A DNA stretch of 64,000 nucleotides from Actinoplanes italicus (GTDB taxonomy: Bacteria > Actinomycetota > Actinomycetes > Mycobacteriales > Micromonosporaceae): contig NZ_PVMZ01000013.1 of NCBI RefSeq assembly GCF_003001815.1, forward strand, positions 246,034-310,033, given 5' to 3'. A program made the position numbers and the translations under genes. The notes under the pieces were generated by a model. That model ran no database searches. It was not told the origin of the DNA and saw only the letters and a list, made by a program, of their open reading frames with translations. Below are positions 24,729 to 33,872 of this stretch, in pieces; the stretch's first letter is position 1, and each line of letters starts with the position of its first letter.

Positions 24729-24756
24729 CGGTTTTTTCCAAGATAGCAAAATACCG
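24729..24756 (-). promoter_or_regulatory. Candidate operator of the ArsR/SdpI-like pair
   Basis: CGGTTTTTT (24729-24737) and AAAATACCG (24748-24756) form an 8-of-9 inverted repeat in an unusually AT-rich pocket just before the ArsR start, as expected for an autoregulated ArsR promoter. Confidence 0.45.
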
Positions 24757-24839
24757 ATGGATTGTCACCGGCCGGGGCCGGCCCGCCCTTCGCCATCTGT
24801 GCATTGACGTTCGGCTATTTTTCAGGTTTGTTAACAGGT

Positions 24840-26282
24840 ATGACGAAGCGTCGACTGTCCGCAGGCCTCATCTTGATCGCGGTTGCCGCGCTGGCGCCGG
24901 TTCCGGGCGCCCGGCCGGCCGAGGCCGCCGCCGTCATCTGCAACCGCTACTGCGACGGCCGCGACCCGGCGCTGGCGCCGGGCGAGCGCGTCCCGGTCAC
25001 CGCGGCCCTGTACGGGCGGACCTTCCGCCTGCACATCAACGACACCGACGCGATGGGCTGGGCCTCGGTCGGCGGCGGAACGGCCGGGGACGAGGTATGG
25101 CTCGACCGCTCGATGGACGGCGGGCGCAGCTGGGCGGACGGCAGCCGTGTCAGCGATACCCGGGTCCCGGCGGGCAGCACCGGATGGCGTACCGGCATGG
25201 TCAACGTCGACGACTGGGCCACGCGGGGCGTCGGCGCGCTGCGGGCGTGCGGCAAGGCGAACGACCGGCCGGAGATCGCCTGTACGGCCTGGGCCCGTAC
25301 CACCTGGAACGCCGCGAACCGGCGGACCGCCGCCTCCACCGCGCTGATGATGCGCTTCGACCGCTCCACCGGCCTGTTCGACACCAACGGCTGGTGGACC
25401 GGCGCCAACGCACTGACCGCCCTGATCGACAGCATCCGGGTCAGCGGCATGCAGAGCTACCGGTATGCGATCAGCGAGACCTACGACCGCAACATCAACA
25501 GCCGCCAGGGCCAGTTCCGCAACGAGTACCTCGACGACACCGGCTGGTGGGGTCTGGCCTGGGTGGCCGCGTACGACCTGACCGGTGAGAGTCGCTACCT
25601 GGCGACGGCTCGCGCGGACGCCGACCACATGCACGCCTACTGGGACACCCGCTGCGGCGGCGGGGTCTACTGGCGTACCGATCGCACCGTCAAGAACGCC
25701 ATCTCCAACAGTCTCTACATCCAGCTGAACGCCGAACTGTCCCGCCGCCTCCCCGGCGACACCGTGTACCGGCAGCGGGCCCAGGCCGGCTGGGCGTGGT
25801 TCCAGGGCACCGGCATGATCAACGCCGGCAACCTGGTCAACGACGGCGTCAACCTCACGACCTGCCGCAACAACGGTGACGTGACGTGGACCTACAACCA
25901 GGGCGTGCTGATCAACGCCCTGGTGAAGCTGCATGGGCTGACCGGCGACCCGAACACGCTGGCCGCCGCGCGGCGGATCGGGGACGCGCTGACCTCCAGC
26001 ACCTACCTGAACTCGAGCGGGATCATGCGGGAGCCCAACGAGAGCAACACGTGTGCCGGTGACGGCGTCTCGTTCAAGGGCCCGGCCGTCCGGGGTCTCG
26101 GTGTGCTGAACTCGGCCACCGGCGGTGCGTACACCGCGTACCTGCAGAGGCAGGCGGACAGCGCGTACGCCCGCAACCGCGACACCCTCGACCAGTACGG
26201 CAGCCACTGGGCCGGTCCCTATGTCGCCACCAACCACAGCTGCCAGCACAGCGTCCTCGACCTGCTCAACGCGGCGCCCTGA
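24840..26282 (+). CDS. Exported GH76-family alpha-1,6-mannanase-like enzyme
   Basis: 480 residues. A signal peptide (LSAGLILIAVAALAPVPGA...AEA) precedes an (alpha/alpha)6-barrel of the GH76 type. The paired catalytic aspartates are in NEYLDDTGWWGLAW, and WTYNQGVLINALVKL is another conserved helix. GH76 enzymes cut alpha-1,6-mannan backbones from fungal walls or mycobacterial-type lipomannan. The N-terminal ~120 residues before the barrel are not assigned. The start lacks a strong ribosome site. No sugar operator like those at 5.7 or 28.4 kb is evident upstream. Confidence 0.88.
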   Translation: MTKRRLSAGLILIAVAALAPVPGARPAEAAAVICNRYCDGRDPALAPGERVPVTAALYGRTFRLHINDTDAMGWASVGGGTAGDEVWLDRSMDGGRSWADGSRVSDTRVPAGSTGWRTGMVNVDDWATRGVGALRACGKANDRPEIACTAWARTTWNAANRRTAASTALMMRFDRSTGLFDTNGWWTGANALTALIDSIRVSGMQSYRYAISETYDRNINSRQGQFRNEYLDDTGWWGLAWVAAYDLTGESRYLATARADADHMHAYWDTRCGGGVYWRTDRTVKNAISNSLYIQLNAELSRRLPGDTVYRQRAQAGWAWFQGTGMINAGNLVNDGVNLTTCRNNGDVTWTYNQGVLINALVKLHGLTGDPNTLAAARRIGDALTSSTYLNSSGIMREPNESNTCAGDGVSFKGPAVRGLGVLNSATGGAYTAYLQRQADSAYARNRDTLDQYGSHWAGPYVATNHSCQHSVLDLLNAAP

Positions 26283-26343
26283 CGGTGAGGGGCTGACCGG
26301 AGTGGGCGCCTCCGCGTCGACGTGGCCGCGCGGGGTCCGGCCG

Positions 26344-26835
26344 TCACGGTGGTGCGTGGCCTGCGCGGCCGCGGCCGACGACCTCGCCGACGAAGGCGTT
26401 CATCGTCCCGGTGACGTCGGCGAGGAACCGTTCGAAATCGCGCAGCGTGTCCGGCGAGTAGGCCGCCATCACCGCGCCCATCCGGCCGGCCAGCGGCGCG
26501 AAGAACTCGTCGAGCATCCTGTCGACGTCCTCGCCGACGTGCAGCGTGACGACCCGGCGGTCCGCGCTGTCGCGCACACGCTGGATGTGACCCACCGCCT
26601 CCAGGCGGTTGAGCAGGGACGACGTCGCTCCGGGCGTCAGGCCGACGCGCTGGCTCAACTCGCGCGCGGTCAGCGGTGTGCCCCGATCCTGCGCGCTGAG
26701 GATCTCCACCAGCGCCTTGGCGTCGGTCACGTGTAGTCCGACCGCCGCGCCGAACTGCCTGCCCAGCTCGCTGAACACCACCCCGTGGTCTCGCAGGCCC
26801 TCGAGAAGACGGTCGCGCTGGGCATCATCGATCAC
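26344..26835 (-). CDS. MarR-family transcriptional regulator
   Basis: 163 residues with a standard MarR core: LTARELSQRVGLTPGATSSLLNRLEAVGHIQR is the helix-turn-helix and DSADRRVVTLHV the wing. The gene diverges from a FAD monooxygenase, and the 78-bp gap contains a perfect 10-bp inverted repeat. The monooxygenase is the probable target and its substrate the probable effector. Confidence 0.93.
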   Translation of the reverse strand: MIDDAQRDRLLEGLRDHGVVFSELGRQFGAAVGLHVTDAKALVEILSAQDRGTPLTARELSQRVGLTPGATSSLLNRLEAVGHIQRVRDSADRRVVTLHVGEDVDRMLDEFFAPLAGRMGAVMAAYSPDTLRDFERFLADVTGTMNAFVGEVVGRGRAGHAPP

Positions 26836-26854
26836 TCGCGAAAAATATCACGGT

Positions 26855-26889
26855 CGGTCAAACTGTTCGATCGCATGATAGTTTGACCG
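26855..26889. promoter_or_regulatory. Perfect inverted repeat, MarR operator
   Basis: CGGTCAAACT (26855-26864) and AGTTTGACCG (26880-26889) are perfectly inverted around 15 bases, in the divergent gap between the MarR gene and the monooxygenase. Binding here could repress both promoters. Confidence 0.75.
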
Positions 26890-26913
26890 TGTAACTAACT
26901 GCGGGAGGCGGGC

Positions 26914-28128
26914 GTGATGACACCTCGGCGAGTCCTGGTCACCGGCGCGAGTGTGGCCGGACCGGCTGTGGCGTACTGGCTGGCCGAGGTCGGCTTCGCG
27001 GTCACCGTCGTCGAACGCGCACCGGAGCTGCGTGACGGCGGGCAGAACATCGACATCCGCTCCACGGCACGCGACGTCGTCCAGCGGATGGGCCTGGAAG
27101 AGGCGGTGCGCGCCCAGAACACCGGCGAGGTCGGGACCCGCTTCGTCGACGAGGCCGGAGCGGTGGTCTCCGAGTTCCCGCTCCGGGGTGACGGCGAGAG
27201 GGACGGGCCCACCGCCGAGCTGGAGATCCTGCGTGGAACGCTGGCGCGGTTGCTCGTGGACGCCTGTCCGTCATCGGTCGACTGGCGGTACGGCGATCAC
27301 GTCACCGCGGTGACACAGGACGACGAGGGCGTGGACGTGGACTTCGCGGGCGGTACGCGCGAGCGCTTCGACCTCCTCGTGATAGCCGAGGGCGTCGGGT
27401 CACCCACCCGGCGGCTGGTGTTCGGCGGCGAGCCGGCTGAGCGTGCGCTCGGCATGTACATCGCCTACGGCACGATCAGCCGCGAACCGCACGACGACGA
27501 CTGGTGGCGGTGCCTGGTCACCAGGGGAGGGCGGCAGATCACCGTACGTCCCGACAATGTCGGCAGCCTCCGGGCGACGCTGAGCGTCCGGGTCGGCGAG
27601 CCGGTGCTCGACGGCCTGGACGCGTACGGGATTCGCCGTGAGCTGTGCCGGCGCTTCGCCGATCTGGGCTGGGAGGTGCCGCGCATCCTGGACGGCTTCG
27701 AGTACGCCGACGACCTGTACGTCGACTGGCTACGGCAGGTGCGCACCCCGGTCTGGCACCGGGGCCGCGTCTGCCTGCTCGGCGACGCCGCCTGGTGTGT
27801 CACGCCGATCGGTGGTGGTGGCACCTCGCTGGCTCTGACCGGTGCGTATGTGCTGGCGGCGTTCCTCTCGCGGGCCGGTGACGGCGGGCATTCGGAGGCG
27901 TTCACGCGGTACGACGGGTGGATGCGGCCTCTGATCGACGCCGCCCAGAAGCTGCCGCCGGGGGTGCCCCGGATCGCCGCGCCCCGATCCGGTGCGGGGG
28001 TGCGCGTGTTGCGCTGGGGTACGAAGGTGGCGGCCTCCTCGGTACTGCGCGGGGTCACCACCCGGCTGACCGCCGGGCCCAGGGCGCAGCAGGAACTGCC
28101 GCGGCTGGCCGGGACCGTCGGCGGTTGA
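26914..28128 (+). CDS. FAD-dependent monooxygenase (PHBH/TetX class)
   Basis: 404 residues. The N-terminal dinucleotide site reads VLVTGASVAGPAVAYWLAEVG ending in the ribose-binding VVERAP. Further motifs are a substrate-side FDLLVIAEGVGSPTRR (DG-type motif) and GDAAWCVTPIGGGGTSLALTGAYVLA, the GD motif contacting FAD. Family members hydroxylate aromatics or inactivate tetracycline and rifamycin; the substrate here is not readable. GTG 26914 and ATG 26917 are both in range of GGGAGG. Divergent from its likely MarR regulator. Confidence 0.92.
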   Translation: MMTPRRVLVTGASVAGPAVAYWLAEVGFAVTVVERAPELRDGGQNIDIRSTARDVVQRMGLEEAVRAQNTGEVGTRFVDEAGAVVSEFPLRGDGERDGPTAELEILRGTLARLLVDACPSSVDWRYGDHVTAVTQDDEGVDVDFAGGTRERFDLLVIAEGVGSPTRRLVFGGEPAERALGMYIAYGTISREPHDDDWWRCLVTRGGRQITVRPDNVGSLRATLSVRVGEPVLDGLDAYGIRRELCRRFADLGWEVPRILDGFEYADDLYVDWLRQVRTPVWHRGRVCLLGDAAWCVTPIGGGGTSLALTGAYVLAAFLSRAGDGGHSEAFTRYDGWMRPLIDAAQKLPPGVPRIAAPRSGAGVRVLRWGTKVAASSVLRGVTTRLTAGPRAQQELPRLAGTVGG

Positions 28129-28393
28129 CCCCGTGATCGCCGTTCCCCCAGAGGTGAAACTGATTCTGCATCTGCCGACAGCGGTCCACGAAGCACATCG
28201 CGGGGTAGGGGCCGGTCAATCTGGAGGGCCGCTTCTGGAAGCCGGGGTGTGGTCGTTCAAGGCCGGGTGACCGGGGCGTTCGGTCCGTCCAGAAAAGCTG
28301 ATCTTGTATTGAGGGCCCTGGATCGAGGGTGCGGCGACGAAGACATTCTCGAAAAGTCTTGCTTCCTGTTTCGACGAGATTAAATACTGGCGC

Positions 28394-28407
28394 TGGGAGC
28401 GCTCCCA
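28394..28407 (+). promoter_or_regulatory. CebR box
   Basis: TGGGAGCGCTCCCA is a perfect 14-bp palindrome identical to the published CebR operator of Streptomyces, a LacI-family repressor released by cello-oligosaccharides. It lies 36 bp before the cellulase start. The remaining upstream gap (28129-28393) shows no gene. Confidence 0.9.
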
Positions 28408-28442
28408 GTTTTTGATCATGCCTGTCCTCGTGGGGAGTTCGA

Positions 28443-30407
28443 GTGTTTGCCAAACCCAAACGCAGGGTCATAGCCGCTGTCCTCGGCGCGGCCCTGGCGG
28501 TCACCGGTGGCACGGCCGCCGCCGTCACCGTGGCGCCCGGCGCGTCGTCCGCCGCTCCACCGGCCACTGACTGGCTGCACGTCTCCGGCAACCAGATCGT
28601 CGACGCCGCCGGCAATCCGGTGTGGCTCACCGGCGCCAACTGGTTCGGCTTCAACGCCACGGAACGGGTGTTCCACGGCCTGTGGTCGGCCAACATCACC
28701 GAGGTCACAGCGTCGATGGCGCAGCGTGGCATCAACCTCGTCCGGGTGCCGATCTCCACCCAGCTGCTGCTGGAGTGGAAGGCAGGGCAGGCGACGGTGC
28801 CGAACGTGAACACCTACGCCAACCCGGAACTGACCGGCATGAACAGCCTGCAGATCTTCGAGTACTGGGTGCAGCTGTGCGAGCGCTTCGGCGTCAAGGT
28901 GCTGCTCGACGTCCACTCCGCCGAGGCCGACAACTCCGGTCACGTCCACCCGGTCTGGTACAAGGGCACGGTGACTCCGGAGCTGTACTACCAGGCCTGG
29001 GAGTGGGCGGCGACCCGCTGGAAGACGAACGACACGATCGTCGCGTTCGACCTCAAGAACGAGCCGCACGGCACGCCCAACGACACCGTCCGGGCCAAGT
29101 GGGACAACTCCACCGACGTCGACAACTGGAAGAACACCGCCGAGACGGCCGCCAAGCGCATCCTGGCGATCAACCCGAACGTGCTGATCCTGGTCGAGGG
29201 CAACGAGATCTACCCGCGTGAGGGCGAGACCTGGAACTCGCCGAACACCGACCCGGACCGGTCGCCGAACTACTACTACAACTGGTGGGGCGGCAACCTG
29301 CGCGGTGCGAAGGACCATCCGATCAACCTGGGTGCCAACCAGGACCAGCTCGTCTACTCGCCGCACGACTACGGGCCGCTGGTGTTCAACCAGCCGTGGT
29401 TCGACAAGCCGTTCGACAAGGCCAGCCTGACCGACGACGTGTGGCGGCCGAACTGGTTCTACCTGCACGAGAACGGCACCGCGCCGCTGCTGATCGGTGA
29501 GTGGGGCGGGCGGCTCGGTCAGGACGAGCGCCAGGACCGGTGGATGACGGCGCTGCGTGACCTGATCGTCGAGCACAAGTTGCACCAGACGTTCTGGGTG
29601 CTCAACCCGAACTCCGGTGACACCGGTGGTCTGCTGCTGGACGACTGGAAGACGTGGGACGAGCAGAAGTACGCGCTGCTCAAGCCCGCGCTGTGGCAGC
29701 ACGCCGGCAAGTTCGTCGGTCTCGACCACCAGGTCCCGCTCGGCGGCGACGGCAGCACCACGGGCATCAGCCTGGGCCAGCGGTACGGCGACGGCGGCTC
29801 GGGCGGCGACACCACCGCGCCGAGCGCGCCCGGTCAGCCCACCGCGAGCAACGTGACCTCCACCGGTGCCACACTCACGTGGACGGCGTCGACCGACAAC
29901 ACCGGCGTCACCGCCTACGACGTGCTGCGGGCCACCGGTTCCGGCGCAGCGAGCGTGGTGGCCACGGTCTCCGGGACCACCTACGCCGCCACCGGGTTGA
30001 CACCGTCCACGGCATACACCTTCAGCGTGCGCGCCCGCGATGCCGCCGGCAACGTCTCGGTGGCCTCCGCCGGCCGCGCCGTCACCACCACCGCAGATGG
30101 CGGAGGCGGCGAGGACCGGGGCTGCTCGGCCACCTACAAGACGATCAGCTCCTGGACCGGCGGATTCCAGGCCGAGGTCACGGTACGCAACACCGGGACC
30201 ACCGCCAGCTCCGGATGGTCGGTCAACTGGACCTATCCGAGCGGAACCACCGTCGGGTCGGTCTGGAACGGCGTGCTCGGCACCCCGGCTGTGACCGTGC
30301 GCAACGTAGCCCACAACGGCGCCTTGGCCGCCGGGGCCAGTACCTCGTTCGGTCTGATCGGTTCCGGCGCGGCGGCGACACCCACCGTGACCTGCTCCGC
30401 GTCCTGA
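28443..30407 (+). CDS. Secreted GH5 endoglucanase with Fn3 and CBM2 modules
   Basis: 654 residues, GTG start behind GGGGAG. Signal peptide about 1-37. GH5 domain ~44-425: GANWFGF, LLDVHSAEADNSGH, acid/base Glu207 in AFDLKNEPHG, PHDYGP, nucleophile Glu353 in LLIGEWGG. A Gly/Ser linker leads to a fibronectin type III module (~458-547) and a C-terminal CBM2 cellulose-binding module (~555-654) with SSWTGGFQAEVTVRNTG and GWSVNWTYPSG. The enzyme cuts beta-1,4-glucan outside the cell. The perfect CebR box upstream indicates induction by cellobiose or cellotriose. Confidence 0.96.
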   Translation: MFAKPKRRVIAAVLGAALAVTGGTAAAVTVAPGASSAAPPATDWLHVSGNQIVDAAGNPVWLTGANWFGFNATERVFHGLWSANITEVTASMAQRGINLVRVPISTQLLLEWKAGQATVPNVNTYANPELTGMNSLQIFEYWVQLCERFGVKVLLDVHSAEADNSGHVHPVWYKGTVTPELYYQAWEWAATRWKTNDTIVAFDLKNEPHGTPNDTVRAKWDNSTDVDNWKNTAETAAKRILAINPNVLILVEGNEIYPREGETWNSPNTDPDRSPNYYYNWWGGNLRGAKDHPINLGANQDQLVYSPHDYGPLVFNQPWFDKPFDKASLTDDVWRPNWFYLHENGTAPLLIGEWGGRLGQDERQDRWMTALRDLIVEHKLHQTFWVLNPNSGDTGGLLLDDWKTWDEQKYALLKPALWQHAGKFVGLDHQVPLGGDGSTTGISLGQRYGDGGSGGDTTAPSAPGQPTASNVTSTGATLTWTASTDNTGVTAYDVLRATGSGAASVVATVSGTTYAATGLTPSTAYTFSVRARDAAGNVSVASAGRAVTTTADGGGGEDRGCSATYKTISSWTGGFQAEVTVRNTGTTASSGWSVNWTYPSGTTVGSVWNGVLGTPAVTVRNVAHNGALAAGASTSFGLIGSGAAATPTVTCSAS

Positions 30408-30416
30408 CCCACCCGT

Positions 30417-30460
30417 ACCAGAAAGGTCTGGTGTGCCGGCGGCGGATACTCCCCGCCGGC
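30417..30460 (+). terminator. Tandem hairpins after the cellulase gene
   Basis: Two perfect stems follow the stop codon: ACCAGA/TCTGGT (30417-30432, loop AAGG) and GCCGGCGG/CCGCCGGC (30435-30460). No U-run follows, as is common in these genomes. Confidence 0.6.
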
Positions 30461-30807
30461 CACCGACCCGGTCGCCCTCAGCGGCTCGAGCGACTCAACC
30501 TGCCGTCGAAGCGATGGATCAAGGCGGGTCACGTCAGCACTGCTGGATCCCGCCGGATGACAGACCTCTGAGTAGTGGATAGCCCCTCGTCTGCAACAGC
30601 CCGCGAGGATAGACGCCGACTCGCAGCCTCAGGCAGGAATGAATGAGAGTGACGGCCTGAGTTCCCCCCCGCTTCGACGGAGTGATCTTCCCCGGGTTCC
30701 GTGGAGCCTGTCCGGTACCGTCGAGAATCACCTCTGAGCTGTAGAAGCACGCACTTCGGGGTATCCCGGTGGGCTTCAAGGTCGTACGCCGGTACTCTGT
30801 CTGCTGC
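30461..30807. other. Non-coding stretch, no gene supported
   Basis: Open frames exist on the minus strand but have unbiased third positions and no ribosome sites. The segment has a lower-GC, patchy character unlike its neighbours and leads into a tRNA-like relic, so it may be old mobile-element DNA. Confidence 0.4.
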
Positions 30808-30862
30808 GGGCTGCTAGCTCAATGGCAGAGCTGAGGACTTTTAATCCCTGCGGTTCTCACTT
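30808..30862 (+). pseudogene. tRNA-Lys(TTT)-like relic
   Basis: The segment begins GGGCTGCTAGCTCAATGGC, with a proper D-arm (GCTC...GAGC), then an anticodon loop CTTTTAA flanked by GAGGA and TCCCT. It matches the 5' half of a tRNA-Lys. The variable and T arms are garbled (a TTC remains) and the 3' acceptor strand does not pair with GGGCTGC. It is therefore most likely a degraded tRNA or an integration scar. Confidence 0.5.
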
Positions 30863-31338
30863 TTTGGGGCTCTCCGTAAGCTGCTGACCAGCACATTCGA
30901 TGCGCGTGCCGATCCATATTGGATCTGGGTCGCTCCGGTGTCGCTCGGCAGTCGCGGTGGTGTTGAGTCGACGGCAGGGCAGGTACTTCCCGCAGCCGAA
31001 CCGCGCCGCAACGCACGCCAGTTTCCACCGGCCGAAGCCGTCCACCGTCGACGGCCGCCATCGGAAGGCCTCGCCACGGCCACGTCGGCCTCATGGACGA
31101 TGTGCTCCAGCCTGGTGGCGCGGTACTGGCTGCGGACGTCGCGGACCTGCCAATCCACGGCCCTTCGTCGCCGTCGCCGACGGCCGCCTGGTACCCGGGC
31201 TTGCCGGGCGCGACGCCCATCGACTCGTCGCAGGACGCGCACCACACCCGCTGCGGACGCAGCACCGCCTCGGCCTCCACCACGGCGGCGCCCGGATCGG
31301 CGACGTCGACCAGCGCGCCGCCGGCCGGGCCGGCGTAG

Positions 31339-31626
31339 ATGACGGCCATCAGGGTGGATGCCGGGTTGGGGGATCGAGGGCGGGCCCTGGACTACTTCCG
31401 GCAGGCCCTCCCGATCCGGCGGGAGGTCGGGGACCGGGCCGGTCAAGCCGTCACCCGGTACAACATCGCGATGATCCACCGGGCGGACGGTGACCTGGAC
31501 CAGGCGATCGGCGAACTCGAGCACGTCGTCGACCTCGACCGCCAGGTCCAGCACCCCGACCTCGACGACGCCACCAACTGGCAGAAACCCCGAAACCCCT
31601 ACACCCGCACCATGACCCCCACCTGA
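31339..31626 (+). pseudogene. C-terminal fragment of a TPR-repeat protein
   Basis: About 95 residues reading ALDYFRQALPIRREVGD, then RYNIAMIHRADGDLDQAIGELEHVV, two tetratricopeptide units of the kind found at the end of AfsR/NB-ARC regulators. Nothing upstream encodes the missing N-terminal ATPase: 30860-31330 has only confused, overlapping frames on both strands. I interpret it as a decayed remnant; a small real protein cannot be excluded. Confidence 0.45.
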
Positions 31627-31850
31627 GCGACCGGTCGTTTCACTGCCAAGGAAGCGGAACGCGCTGTCTGCGCTGGGAAGGCTATCCAGGCCGTGACCAC
31701 CGCGCGGCGACGTTGGCCGTTCGGGAGGAGGCCGCCGCTGCCCTCGACGCGATCATGGAGGCGGTGGACGAGGGCGTCGAAGAAGGCACGCTCGTCGACT
31801 CGACCTTTGGCATCACCAGGCAAGGGCCGTCGGGGTCGCGACCGAGTGGG

Positions 31851-32411
31851 TCAATACAGGTAGCGGATGTCGGCGTAGCCGGTGCCGTCCGGGAATGAGC
31901 TGACCGGCGCGGCGATGGTGACCTGCTGCCCCGGCGTCCAGGGGATCTCCTCGTCGGTGGATCCGTTGCTGGAGTTGCCGACGTCGGTGCGCGAGGTGCC
32001 GTCGTCGCAGCGCTGATGAGTGGTCGAGTAGTCGAGTTCAATGGTGAAGCTGAACGGGTAGGAGCCGTCGTCGTCCTGCATGTCGAATCCGACCCGGCCC
32101 CGTATCCAGTTGAAGGGAGGTGCGGAGGCGGTGCCCTGGCAGCGGAACTTCATGTCGTCGTACTCCAGCTGCACCGTCGCGCTCTCCTGGTCGATCTCGT
32201 AGCCGCACTGGCCGCCTGTCGTACACGCCTCCCGTTTCGACGCCGTGAAGGTCACGACGTCGCTGCGAGTGAGTTCCTGGGTGTTCTCCTCCATCCGGAA
32301 GCTGATCTCCACCTGGCGTGGAAAGGGGTCATCGCCGTGGTGCGGCAGGACCGTGGCGCTACCGGGTGCGATCGTCACCGGCAAAAGGAGGAGAGCGGAC
32401 AGGAACGCCAT
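31851..32411 (-). CDS. Exported protein of unknown function
   Basis: 186 residues starting MAFLSALLLLPVTIAPGSA, a short but plausible signal peptide. The mature chain is beta-rich and polar, with four cysteines (in KREACTTGGQCGYEID, KFRCQG and HQRCDDG) that could form two disulfides. It ends in TGYADIRYLY. No family recognised. The start lacks a strong Shine-Dalgarno, so an upstream start is possible. Between this gene and the TPR fragment (31627-31850) I see no other gene. Confidence 0.65.
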   Translation of the reverse strand: MAFLSALLLLPVTIAPGSATVLPHHGDDPFPRQVEISFRMEENTQELTRSDVVTFTASKREACTTGGQCGYEIDQESATVQLEYDDMKFRCQGTASAPPFNWIRGRVGFDMQDDDGSYPFSFTIELDYSTTHQRCDDGTSRTDVGNSSNGSTDEEIPWTPGQQVTIAAPVSSFPDGTGYADIRYLY

Positions 32412-32649
32412 GCCGTCGAGCGTAGGAGTGGAATGCCGGGCATGACGTGATATCAGAAGAGCCGGCGTCAGCGGGCGGTGACCTTCAGGCAGCCCATGCC
32501 GCCGGAAGCGTCGATGTCGAAGCCGGGGCCGTCGCCCAGACGGCCGGACTCGACGACCGCGCTGGCAGCGACCCGACGGTCTTTGCCACAGGTGCCCTGT
32601 GTCGGTCGTTGGCTCGGCGGCGGTCGGTCGTCGGCAACGATCATTTCTG

Positions 32650-32678
32650 TCGTTCCACTTTCCTTGGAAGTGGAACGA
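32650..32678 (-). terminator. Perfect 11-bp hairpin downstream of the 32.7-33.4 kb gene
   Basis: TCGTTCCACTT (32650-32660) and AAGTGGAACGA (32668-32678) pair perfectly around TCCTTGG. It lies ~60 bp after the stop of the leftward exported-protein gene and before the next leftward gene. Confidence 0.6.
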
Positions 32679-32739
32679 AGCGCTTCGCAGGGTGGGAGCC
32701 TCTGCCGTGCGGCTCTGAGCGAGGTCTACGCCTGCGAGG

Positions 32740-33396
32740 TCACTTGATCGCGGCCAGCCTCTGCGTTGCGGCAACGACGATGGTCACGAACTCGGCGTCC
32801 GTCGCGATCTTGTCGTCGTCCTCCGTAGGGCTCGTCTCGAACGTCATGGCAATGCCGCCGACGGCGACCGCCGCCCGCAAGTCGCGGCCTTCGCCGAGCG
32901 TGCCCTCGTGCGTCAGGACGCTCCAATGATCGATGATTGCGGCGGAGGCGTCTCCGACGGCCGGCATGGGGAGCCGACTTATCCGATGGTCGACCTCGGC
33001 CATGTCGTTGGTGAACTTCGGGCACTTCGTGGGCCAGTCTGCAAGTTTTCTGGCCTCCTCGCGGGCGAAGTACGGCCCGGGCGCACCGATCCACACCTTG
33101 ATGTACGCGTCGCCCTTGGTGATGCCCAACGGGAACGCGCTCACCGTGGCCGCCTCAGGAGAAGGCTCCCCTCGGTCATAGGCACACTCGTCCCAGTAGC
33201 CGTAGATCTGCGTTTCCTCGGGGCTCAGGGGTATCGGCTCCATGCGGTAGCCGTGCGGCATCTTCGGCTCAGCCAGGAGCGCGGCCCTGAGGCGCTCGGG
33301 TTCGGGTGGCCCAGCGGCGGCAACGGTGGCCGGGACGGCGGACAGGACAGCGATCAGTGCAGCGGCGACGCCGTGGATAGCGAGAGTCTTGGACAT
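32740..33396 (-). CDS. Exported protein of unknown function (sensor-domain-like)
   Basis: 218 residues with a clear signal peptide (GVAAALIAVLSAVPATVAAAG). The mature part, with AALLAEPKMPHGYRME, YWDECAYD, WPTKCPKF and a C-terminal TDAEFVTIVVAATQRL, resembles the extracellular PknH-like sensor and related lipoprotein domains of actinobacteria: two cysteines and a final helix predicted to pack on a sheet. There is no lipobox. That resemblance is weak, so function is left open. Confidence 0.7.
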   Translation of the reverse strand: MSKTLAIHGVAAALIAVLSAVPATVAAAGPPEPERLRAALLAEPKMPHGYRMEPIPLSPEETQIYGYWDECAYDRGEPSPEAATVSAFPLGITKGDAYIKVWIGAPGPYFAREEARKLADWPTKCPKFTNDMAEVDHRISRLPMPAVGDASAAIIDHWSVLTHEGTLGEGRDLRAAVAVGGIAMTFETSPTEDDDKIATDAEFVTIVVAATQRLAAIK

Positions 33397-33679
33397 TCCC
33401 CGACGCTATGTGTGGTCCAATCGGCGGACAGGATATTCCCCGAGAACCCGCCCTCGGAAGCCAACCGCGCCGCGCGGCAGCGGTCTGGTCACCGATCGAC
33501 CCGAAGGCCGCCAGCCGGGGTGTAACCACGGCCGGCGAGCGCGTTGACCAGTTCCTGGTAGCGACGGTCGGCGGCGACCTGCTGCCGTTCGGCGTCACCG
33601 ACCCGGCGGGTCAGTTCTTCGATGCTGCGGGCAGCGTCGGCGCGCGGGTCAGGTCCAGGTCGGCCTGTAGGTGCGCGGT

Positions 33680-33872
33680 GTGGTGGTGGGAGGCGGTCTT
33701 CTGCTCGGCCTGGCCGGTGCGAAACGGACCCGCTGCCCACCGAGTTGGCGCTGCAACACCGCGAGCTGGTGCCGCAGGACGAGGATCTCGGTGTCCTTGT
33801 CGCGGTCGCTGCCCGGCAACAGCCGCAGCAACGCGAACGCGTTCGTGAGACCCAGGTACGCCAGGCGGAGCA
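33680..33872 (-). pseudogene. Fragment of an integrase-core (rve) transposase
   Basis: A minus-strand frame reads LAYLGLTNAFALLRLLP, then DRDKDTEILVLRHQLAVLQRQ and VRFAP, the stereotyped N-terminus of a large actinobacterial rve-type transposase group. The frame then runs into unrelated sequence, so the catalytic DDE part is missing. No terminal repeats found. The rest of 33397-34036 holds no convincing gene. Confidence 0.6.

Noticed and set aside
30529..30779. Two overlapping minus-strand frames suggestive of a mobile-element ORF
   Set aside because: No matching family by eye and no codon bias; a possible intron or element origin could not be supported.
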